From contig JBEICQ010000058.1 of assembly GCA_040383885.1 (NCBI GenBank), forward strand, positions 1 through 11,865: 11,865 nucleotides of DNA. The letters run 5' to 3'. A model generated the notes under the pieces. The model saw only the letters and a list, made by a program, of their open reading frames with translations. It was not told the origin of the DNA and made no database searches. Of the stretch, positions 5,569-11,865 are shown piece after piece. The DNA comes from JBEICQ01 sp040383885. GTDB taxonomy: Bacteria > Bacteroidota > Bacteroidia > UBA4408. The translations under genes and the position numbers were made by a program. Each line of letters opens with the position of its first letter. Positions within the stretch are counted from its first letter, which is position 1.

Positions 5569-8028
5569 ATGTCAACTAAAACCATGCTGCTCAAGGGAAT
5601 ACCCGTGCTCCTTTTCGCTGCTTTAACGCTTGTTTATTTCTCTCCTTTACTCAAAGGAAAAGCCATCAAGCAATCCGATGTTGCCAATTTCAAAGGAATG
5701 AGCAAGGAGATTTTCGATCATCGTAAAAAGTATGACGAGGAACCCTTGTGGACCAATTCCATGTTTGGAGGTATGCCTGCATACCAGATTTCTGTGCTTT
5801 ATCCATCCAATTTAATGAAGCCCCTTACTAAAGGTCTCAGCTTTGTTATTCCTCATCCTGCCACTATCGTTTTCCTCTCCTTCATAGGATTCTATTTTCT
5901 CCTTCTGGTCCTTGGATTCGAAACCTGGCTTTCAGCATTGATGGCAATTGCTTTTGGCCTTTCATCATACACTTTAATCGTGATTGAAGCGGGTCACAAT
6001 CCCAAGGGATATGCTATTGCCTACATGGGTCCTGTGCTTGCCGGTTTGCTTATGGCCTTCCGAGGAAAACAACTATTGGGTGCATCTGTGTTCGCAGTGG
6101 CACTCTCTCTGCAATTGTCAGTAAATCACGTTCAGATCACCTATTACCTCATGATTGCCTGCTTGTTCCTGGCAGTTGGCGAGGCAGTGCGTCTGCTGTT
6201 GGCAAAACAAATAAAATACCTGCTCATCACTGGAGGCTTGCTCCTGATTGCCTCCGGACTTGCTGTAGGCCCTAACCTCACCAATTTGCTGCTTACCCAG
6301 GAGTATGGTACCTATTCCACAAGGGGAAAATCAGAACTCTCCGGCAATCCTGAGAACCAAACAAGCGGTTTAGATAAAGATTACGCCACCCAATGGAGTT
6401 ATGGTATATCTGAAACATTTACCCTCATGATTCCTAACTTTAAAGGAGGAGCATCCGGAGTAATTGGAGAATCAAATAAAGATGCACTCAAAAAAGTGCC
6501 GGATGAATACCGTGAGTATATCGCTCAAATGGACCAGTATTTTGGAGATCAACCTTTCACCTCCGGTCCGGTTTACCTGGGTGCGCTCGTATGCTTTTTA
6601 TTTGTTCTGGCTATGTTTATCTGCCGAGACAGCATCAAGTATTATGTACTTGCAGCAGTGGTATTGAGTATTCTCTTAAGTTGGGGAAAAAATTTCATGG
6701 GCCTCACCGGGTTCTTCATGGACAACATCCCCGGATACAACAAGTTCAGGGCTGTTTCTATGACCCTGGTAATCGTTCAGTTTTTGTTCCCTTTCCTGGC
6801 AGCATTCGCCATCAGAGAGGTGTTGGAAAATCCAAAATTATTACAACAAAAACGCCGGGAGTTTTTCCTGGCACTCGGACTAACAGCAGGTCTCTGCCTG
6901 TTTTTTTACCTTTTGCCCGATACCTTCAACAGCTTTTACAAACAAACTCCCGATGAATACACTGAGCTTGGCGCGCAACTAAAAAAAGCAGGCTTGTCTG
7001 CCGATCAGGTGCCTGTTTTTCTGGAATCTCTCAAAATAGCAAGGGAGCAAATCTTCACCTCAGATGCTATGCGCTCGTTCTTGTTTATTATCTCGGGGGC
7101 GCTCTTGCTTCTGGCTTTTTCCTACAACAAGATAAACAAATCAATCTTGCTGGGAGGTTTGGGTTTTTTAATCTGCATAGACATGTGGACTGTTGACAAA
7201 AGGTATTTAAATGATTCCAATTTTGTTCCCAAGCAACAAATGGACGAGCCCTTTGAACCAAGCTCAGCTGATGTACAGATTTTAAAAGACACCACACCGG
7301 ATTTCAGGGTATTCAATACTACTGTGTCAACTTTCAATGATGCTTCCACCTCTTATTTTCACAAATCCATAGGAGGTTATCATGGAGCCAAGCTTAAGCG
7401 CTACCAGGAGTTGTGGGAAAATCACATCAGCAAAGGCAACATGGGCGTAATCAATATGCTCAACACAAAATATTTTATTCAAAAAAACCAAGCAGCCGGG
7501 CAGGATGCAGAACCCGTGGCGGTACCCAATCCCGGTGCCTGCGGCAATGCATGGGCCGTGGGTTCCCTGCAATGGGTGCCCAATGCAGACGCTGAACTGG
7601 CAGCACTGAAAGATTTTAATCCAAGGAGAAAGGCCATCATTGACAACCGATTTTTACAAGTGGCCGGTATGCAGGAAAAATCTTTCGACACCACAGCTAC
7701 CATCGCTCTAAAAAAATACAAGGCCAACCAACTGGTGTATACCTACCATGCAAGTGCAAAAACCTTTTTCGTATTTAGTGAGATTTTTTACGACAAAGGA
7801 TGGAAGGCAAGCTGCAACGGAAAGGAACTTCCTTTGGTGAGATGTAATTATGTTTTAAGGGGAGCCGTCGTACCACCCGGAAATGGGGTGATTCAATTTG
7901 ACTTCAGTCCGTCTTCCTATAAGAATGGAGAAACGCTTGCAATGTTCAGCTCATTTCTGTTGTTGCTCTTTTTGGGAGCAGGAATCTATTTTGAGTTCAG
8001 AAAGCGTGCCCCGATACCACCACAATAA
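5569..8028 (+). CDS. YfhO-family membrane protein (GT-C glycosyltransferase-like)
   Basis: The 819-residue multi-pass inner-membrane protein resembles the long YfhO-family proteins (PF09586) of Bacteroidota. One N-terminal membrane helix (about 9-28) is followed by an acidic loop (KQSDVANFKG, 34-43) like that of GT-C enzymes, then the recognisable NSMFGGMPAYQI (63-74) and IEAGHNPKGYA (139-149). Further helices lie around 97-137, 150-205, 217-233, 335-373, 396-415, 431-449 and 501-540. A large soluble domain (about 545-785) and a last helix (787-808) complete it. GT-C enzymes use lipid-linked sugars; Bacillus YfhO acts in lipoteichoic acid glycosylation. The substrate here is unknown. The ATG at 5569 is chosen because the frame's upstream extension to 5428 overlaps the 57-residue gene and encodes polar sequence unlike the family. 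porZ follows 10 bp downstream. Confidence 0.85.
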   Translation: MSTKTMLLKGIPVLLFAALTLVYFSPLLKGKAIKQSDVANFKGMSKEIFDHRKKYDEEPLWTNSMFGGMPAYQISVLYPSNLMKPLTKGLSFVIPHPATIVFLSFIGFYFLLLVLGFETWLSALMAIAFGLSSYTLIVIEAGHNPKGYAIAYMGPVLAGLLMAFRGKQLLGASVFAVALSLQLSVNHVQITYYLMIACLFLAVGEAVRLLLAKQIKYLLITGGLLLIASGLAVGPNLTNLLLTQEYGTYSTRGKSELSGNPENQTSGLDKDYATQWSYGISETFTLMIPNFKGGASGVIGESNKDALKKVPDEYREYIAQMDQYFGDQPFTSGPVYLGALVCFLFVLAMFICRDSIKYYVLAAVVLSILLSWGKNFMGLTGFFMDNIPGYNKFRAVSMTLVIVQFLFPFLAAFAIREVLENPKLLQQKRREFFLALGLTAGLCLFFYLLPDTFNSFYKQTPDEYTELGAQLKKAGLSADQVPVFLESLKIAREQIFTSDAMRSFLFIISGALLLLAFSYNKINKSILLGGLGFLICIDMWTVDKRYLNDSNFVPKQQMDEPFEPSSADVQILKDTTPDFRVFNTTVSTFNDASTSYFHKSIGGYHGAKLKRYQELWENHISKGNMGVINMLNTKYFIQKNQAAGQDAEPVAVPNPGACGNAWAVGSLQWVPNADAELAALKDFNPRRKAIIDNRFLQVAGMQEKSFDTTATIALKKYKANQLVYTYHASAKTFFVFSEIFYDKGWKASCNGKELPLVRCNYVLRGAVVPPGNGVIQFDFSPSSYKNGETLAMFSSFLLLLFLGAGIYFEFRKRAPIPPQ

Positions 8029-8038
8029 AACCCACACC

Positions 8039-10198
8039 ATGTCGTTAAAACTCCCGGTGTTTTTAAGAGGATTGAGGCTTCAAATTATTCTTTATTCAAG
8101 CATGTTTCTGCAGGTGATGGGTCAGGACATTGCTATCGGACAGTGGAGAAGTCACTTGTCATTTCGCAATGCAAACGATCTGGCAGTTGCCGGCAACAAG
8201 GTGTTTGTGACAGCTACCGGCAGTTTATTTTCTTTTAATAACAGTACTTCGGAATTACAACTGCTTACAAAAGCGGAGGGCTTGAGCGATTTTGGTGCCA
8301 CCTGTGTGGCCTACGACTCAGCCTCCACTACGGTTGTGGTAGGTTATGCAAATGCCAACATTGACTTGATCAAAGATGACAAAATCATCAACATCCCGGC
8401 CATCAGCAAATCTTCCATCACCGGTAATAAAACCATCAACGATATCATCACACGGAATGGAAAGGCCTACCTCTCTTGTGGTTTCGGTATCGTTGTAGTT
8501 GATCTGCGCAAACAAGAAATTGAGGCTACTTACCTGATTGGTAATAACGGGGCCCAGGTCAATGTCAATACCATTATTTTCTCCCCGGATTCTATTTACG
8601 CAGGTACGGGTGCCGGCATATACGCAGCCAAAGCTGACAACCCCTTTCTTGCTGATTTCAACAACTGGAAAAAAGAAAATTACCTCCCTACTACCAATCA
8701 TTTTGCCATATGCTGGTTCGATAACAAATTGCTTAGTGTGCGCAAAATAAACCAAACATCAAGCTTTATTTATTTCAGAGAAAAGGGGACAAATAATTGG
8801 CAAAAATGGGACTCTACCATCAATTTCAATTGTCTCAGATTAAAAGATTATGGAAATACACTGATGGCGGTGTATGATGGATCGGTTTATCTGTACAATA
8901 AATCGCGCATTTTGTTTGAAGCTTATTTCGGTTATTTCGGAGCATCAGCATCAACCGATGCCGAGTACGATGCCGATAAAAATGTTTGGATTGCCGATAA
9001 GTTTCACTCGCTGGTGAAGAGAAGTACCGATGGAAACTTTCATAAAATTACTCCTCAGGGTCCTCCCGACAACAACATCCGAAGTCTATCTTATGACAAT
9101 GGCAACTTATGGGTTGCTCCCGGCGGTGCAGTGGGCACATCCAACGGTTTCAGGATCCTGAATATTTCAAGCATGAATGATAATGGTGACTGGAGTTTCA
9201 TTGATGGAGGTGCTATCTACAACAAAACTGCATGCTATGATTTGATGGTGGCACGCGTAAATCCCAAGAACTCCGCTCAGTGTTTTGTAGGTACCTGGAG
9301 CAATGGCTTATTGGAAGTAGATAAGGATTCGATAATAAATCATTATACCAAAAATAATTCCACGCTTGATTCAGCCGCAAGCCGTAATTCAACCTGGATT
9401 CAGGGAATGGATTTTGATCTTGATGGAAACTTGTGGATTTCAAATGCATTTACCCAGAAGCCTCTGGTGATGCTCACCCCTGATAAGCGTTGGTTTTCCT
9501 TCGCCTTCCCCGGATACACGATTCCACCCATGCTGCAATTAATTGCCACCTCCTCCGGGCAAAAATGGATTCTTTCCGAAAAGATGGGTGCTTTTGTCTA
9601 TGATGATGCTGCCACACCCGAAAATATCTCCGATGATAAGTTCAGGCTGCTGGGATTTGAGTTAGGCAAAGGAGGTATACCCGGAAGCGAGGTTTTTGCG
9701 CTCTGTGAAGATTTAAACGGAGCGATTTGGATTGGTACCGCCCAAAGCGGTGTGTTTTTAATCAGTCCCGACGGCACAGAACAATTGGAACATTTTACCC
9801 AGGAAACGAGCCCGCTGGTATCAAACAGCATCAACGACATAGAAATCAACAGACGCACCGGTGAAGTATTTATTGCCACTGAAAAAGGATTGGTCTCTTA
9901 CAAAGGAACCGCCACCATTAGTTATCCTGAATGCAAAGATGTGCTGGTGTATCCCAATCCGGTAAGGGAGGATTACAGCGGACCCATTGCCATTCGCGGT
10001 TTGGTTCAGGGGGCTGAGGTAAAAATTACTGACGCGGCGGGAACATTGGTATACCAAACCACTTCATTGGGAGGACAGGCCATCTGGAATGGAATCAACC
10101 TTAGGGGTGAAAAAGCGCATACAGGAATTTATTTTGTTTTTGCCTCTACAAAAGACGGCTCAATAGGTTGTTCAACAAAATTCATGTTCATCAGATAA
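8039..10198 (+). CDS. porZ: T9SS component PorZ (beta-propeller protein with C-terminal sorting domain)
   Basis: PorZ is part of the outer-membrane attachment complex of the type IX secretion system; in Porphyromonas gingivalis it binds anionic LPS and delivers it to the PorU sortase. The 719-residue product begins with a signal peptide (about residues 1-28, ending near QVMGQ), then GQWRSHLSFRNANDLAVAG, TKAEGLSDFG and GKAYLSCGFGIVVVDL, all typical of PorZ. Repeats of the kind LWVAPGG, LWISNAF and IWIGTAQSGVFLI mark two-component-regulator propeller blades. Residues 638-719 (YPNPVREDYSG to the C-terminal FMFIR) form a type A T9SS sorting domain. The size is close to the roughly 776 residues of P. 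gingivalis PorZ. The ATG at 8039 is chosen because the signal peptide starts there; the open frame upstream to 7898 overlaps the YfhO-like gene. recO begins 3 bp after its stop. Confidence 0.9.
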   Translation: MSLKLPVFLRGLRLQIILYSSMFLQVMGQDIAIGQWRSHLSFRNANDLAVAGNKVFVTATGSLFSFNNSTSELQLLTKAEGLSDFGATCVAYDSASTTVVVGYANANIDLIKDDKIINIPAISKSSITGNKTINDIITRNGKAYLSCGFGIVVVDLRKQEIEATYLIGNNGAQVNVNTIIFSPDSIYAGTGAGIYAAKADNPFLADFNNWKKENYLPTTNHFAICWFDNKLLSVRKINQTSSFIYFREKGTNNWQKWDSTINFNCLRLKDYGNTLMAVYDGSVYLYNKSRILFEAYFGYFGASASTDAEYDADKNVWIADKFHSLVKRSTDGNFHKITPQGPPDNNIRSLSYDNGNLWVAPGGAVGTSNGFRILNISSMNDNGDWSFIDGGAIYNKTACYDLMVARVNPKNSAQCFVGTWSNGLLEVDKDSIINHYTKNNSTLDSAASRNSTWIQGMDFDLDGNLWISNAFTQKPLVMLTPDKRWFSFAFPGYTIPPMLQLIATSSGQKWILSEKMGAFVYDDAATPENISDDKFRLLGFELGKGGIPGSEVFALCEDLNGAIWIGTAQSGVFLISPDGTEQLEHFTQETSPLVSNSINDIEINRRTGEVFIATEKGLVSYKGTATISYPECKDVLVYPNPVREDYSGPIAIRGLVQGAEVKITDAAGTLVYQTTSLGGQAIWNGINLRGEKAHTGIYFVFASTKDGSIGCSTKFMFIR

Positions 10199-10201
10199 AT
10201 C

Positions 10202-10927
10202 ATGATTCATAAATCTCCGGGAATTGTTCTTAAAAATTTCCCTTACTCCGAAAAAAGCACAATCGTTAAAATTTTTACGCGTTCATCGGGGGTAACTAGT
10301 TTTATGGTGCCCTCCTCCAAAGGCCCCAAAGCCAAATTCAAACCGGCCCTCTTTCAACCTCTTAACAGGTTACAAATCGTTTACAAGATTCAGCAAAAAG
10401 ATGGCTTACAACAATTACAGGAAGCCAATTTAGAAGTTCCCTATAAAACCCTGCATTCCGATTTTATCAAATACTTCGTTACCCAATTTATCAATGAAGT
10501 GCTCGATAAATCACTCAGGGAGGATTACCTTGATGAGGAATTATTCGATTTTTTATTGCACGAACTTGACTTTTTTGATACCCACGACCTGAATCCCGAT
10601 TATCATCTTTTTTTTCTGGTGGGACTCAGCAAACACCTTGGTTTTTTTCCTGATGTAAGTTCGCATAAATCCGGCAAATATTTCAATTTGAGAGAAGGTG
10701 TTTTCGGATCTACACCACCTTCGCTTACCAATAATATCGTGGATGAAGAAACCTCAGCCCTGATTCTGAAAATCCTGAATGAACAACATCCCGAGAGCAA
10801 GAAAAGGAAGATTTTTTCACTCCCGGAGAGGAAAAAAATGCTTTCGGCACTCCTGGATTTTTATTCCCTCCAGGTGTCTAATTTCAGTGATCTTAAAACA
10901 GTAAAGGTGCTGAAAGAGGTTTTTTAA
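10202..10927 (+). CDS. recO: DNA repair protein RecO
   Basis: RecO works with RecR (and RecF) to load RecA on SSB-coated single-stranded DNA during gap repair, in the cytosol. The 241-residue product has the family N-terminus: SPGIVLKNFPYSEKSTIVKI (residues 5-24), then FTRSSGVTSFMVPSSKGPKAK, an OB-fold. A helical C-terminal domain follows, with FFLVGLSKHLGFFPD near residues 137-151. The length is normal. No cysteine occurs in the protein, so the four-cysteine zinc site found in some RecO proteins (for example Deinococcus) is absent. It lies 3 bp after porZ and so is probably the last gene of that transcript. Its stop codon is 4 bp from the stop of the convergent tsaE. Confidence 0.92.
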   Translation: MIHKSPGIVLKNFPYSEKSTIVKIFTRSSGVTSFMVPSSKGPKAKFKPALFQPLNRLQIVYKIQQKDGLQQLQEANLEVPYKTLHSDFIKYFVTQFINEVLDKSLREDYLDEELFDFLLHELDFFDTHDLNPDYHLFFLVGLSKHLGFFPDVSSHKSGKYFNLREGVFGSTPPSLTNNIVDEETSALILKILNEQHPESKKRKIFSLPERKKMLSALLDFYSLQVSNFSDLKTVKVLKEVF

Positions 10928-10931
10928 TCCC

Positions 10932-11354
10932 TTAGTCGAAACTCAATTGCACGGTACGGACTTCGTTGCCTGTGTTTTTGATGGTAATGACAGCCTTTTC
11001 GTCCACAAATTCTTCCGCTAGCTGAGGCCACTCGATAAAACAATAAAAGCCTGAAAAAACATATTCTTCAATGCCTACTTCCCGAAGGTCTCGTTTGTTT
11101 TTAATTCTGAACAGGTCGAAATGATAAACCGGGTTCTCATCCTTGTCGGTGTATTCGTTCACGATGGAAAAGGTTGGGCTGTTCACCATTTGCTTTACCC
11201 CCAGGGCCAAAGCAAGGTGCTTAATGAGTGTGGTTTTTCCGGCGCCCATATTCCCTTCAACAAAAAAAACCCTTTTGTCGAAAGCGGTACTTAATATTTC
11301 TTTTGCAATTAAGTCGTAGTCGTTGGTGCTCTGTGCAGTCCAGGTTTTGGTCAT
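10932..11354 (-). CDS. tsaE: tRNA threonylcarbamoyladenosine biosynthesis ATPase TsaE
   Basis: TsaE is the P-loop ATPase that drives the TsaB-TsaD complex making t6A37 in ANN-decoding tRNAs, in the cytosol. The 140-residue protein has the Walker A motif GNMGAGKTT (34-42), the family motif NSPTFSIVNEY (58-68, matching SPTF), the Asp of YHFDLFRI (77-84), and IEWPQ (107-111) as the usual Glu-Trp-Pro signature. Length and order are normal. The ATG at 11354 follows the porX stop codon by 3 bp, so the two are very likely co-transcribed from a promoter outside the window. No Shine-Dalgarno is visible. Confidence 0.95.
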   Translation of the reverse strand: MTKTWTAQSTNDYDLIAKEILSTAFDKRVFFVEGNMGAGKTTLIKHLALALGVKQMVNSPTFSIVNEYTDKDENPVYHFDLFRIKNKRDLREVGIEEYVFSGFYCFIEWPQLAEEFVDEKAVITIKNTGNEVRTVQLSFD

Positions 11355-11357
11355 GAT

Positions 11358-11865
11358 TTACATCTTTGGCTTTAAAACGGCGAAGGGAATAAGCATCTCT
11401 TCCATTGAAATACCTCCATGCTGAAATGTGTTTCTGTAGTACGAAACATAATGGTTGTAATTGTTAGGATAGGCAAAAAAAGTATCCTCACGCGCAAAAA
11501 TATAACTTGAACTGACATGTTGTTTGGGTAATCTTGCATCGAAAGGATTTTTAACTTCAAAAACTTCCTTACGATTGTAGTCGAGGTTACGACCTGTTTT
11601 ATACCTGAGGTTGGTATTTGTTTGCCGGTCACCTATTACTTTGATAGGCTCTTTAACACAGATGGTTCCATGGTCTGTGCTTATTACTATTCTGGCTTTT
11701 TTATGGGCAGCCTGCCTGAGCATTTCAAGCAAGGGCGAATGTTCAAACCAGCTGCGCGTGATGGAGCGGTATGCCGATTCATTGTCGGCAAGTTCCCTGA
11801 TGATTTCCATTTCTGTGCGGGCGTGAGAAAGCATATCCACAAAGTTGTATACAATCACATTCAAC
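11358..11865 (-). CDS. porX: T9SS regulator PorX, C-terminal part only (PglZ phosphatase-like domain)
   Basis: PorX is a response-regulator-like protein with an N-terminal receiver domain and a C-terminal PglZ domain of the alkaline phosphatase superfamily; it is needed for T9SS function and gene control. Only about the last 168 of roughly 520 residues are in the window; the frame is open through the right edge, and the Met codon at 11864 is internal to the protein. Visible family features are NFVDMLSHARTEM, the metal-binding STDHGT (62-67 of the visible part), KVIGDRQTNTNLRYK, and YYRNTFQHGGISMEEM (142-157), whose QHGG histidine is another expected metal ligand. Other PglZ proteins, such as the phage-defence BREX PglZ, are an alternative, but this C-terminal sequence and the tsaE neighbour fit PorX. 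The receiver domain cannot be checked here. Confidence 0.9.
   Translation of the reverse strand, partial: LNVIVYNFVDMLSHARTEMEIIRELADNESAYRSITRSWFEHSPLLEMLRQAAHKKARIVISTDHGTICVKEPIKVIGDRQTNTNLRYKTGRNLDYNRKEVFEVKNPFDARLPKQHVSSSYIFAREDTFFAYPNNYNHYVSYYRNTFQHGGISMEEMLIPFAVLKPKM

Noticed and set aside
7898..8038. Forty-seven codons of open frame upstream of the porZ start
   Set aside because: It overlaps the end of the YfhO-like gene and would bury the signal peptide that begins at 8039.
8318..8755. Minus-strand frame of 145 codons inside porZ
   Set aside because: It is a shadow of porZ, whose plus-strand frame encodes recognisable propeller motifs throughout this stretch.
11358..11865. PglZ-domain protein as part of a BREX-type phage defence island
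   Set aside because: The visible C-terminal sequence and the tsaE neighbour fit PorX, and no other defence genes are in the window.

Overview
The window looks like ordinary chromosomal DNA from a member of the Bacteroidota. Four things point there: two type IX secretion system (T9SS) genes, porZ and porX; a DUF4834-like small membrane protein and a long YfhO-type protein of the kind found in that phylum; TAnnTTTG promoter elements close to start codons; and no Shine-Dalgarno sequence at any start I inspected. I cannot place it more precisely. Coding density is very high. I see no RNA genes, insertion sequences, CRISPR arrays, integrase or other mobile-element signs.

Left part, minus strand (1-2563): ppk1 (polyphosphate kinase) is followed 36 bp later by the start of a 3-hydroxyanthranilate 3,4-dioxygenase gene that runs off the left edge. 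The second gene is easy to miss because its stop codon lies outside the window.

Middle-left, plus strand (2642-5256): a good Bacteroidota promoter in the divergent gap drives nuoK, nuoL and a small PKD-like lipoprotein, spaced 4 and 8 bp apart. These encode two proton-pumping membrane subunits of respiratory complex I, without the nuoJ and nuoM neighbours normally beside them. As given, nuoL carries a one-base frameshift about 45 bases after its start. The first 16 residues are in one frame and the rest of the protein in another, so an uncorrected caller gives a 591-residue protein lacking the first transmembrane helix.

Middle-right, plus strand (5366-10927): a second promoter element precedes a tight four-gene run: a 57-residue DUF4834-like protein, a YfhO-like GT-C membrane protein, porZ (outer-membrane T9SS component) and recO (recombination mediator). 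The gaps are 4, 10 and 3 bp.

Right end, minus strand (10932-11865): the C-terminal third of porX (T9SS regulator with a PglZ phosphatase-like domain) and tsaE (t6A tRNA modification ATPase) are 3 bp apart. They converge on recO with only 4 bp between stop codons. T9SS genes on both sides of this junction make the region a small T9SS neighbourhood.

I did not find a convincing undescribed system. The points most worth following are the nuoL frameshift, the isolated nuoKL-lipoprotein unit, and the coupling of DUF4834/YfhO with porZ.
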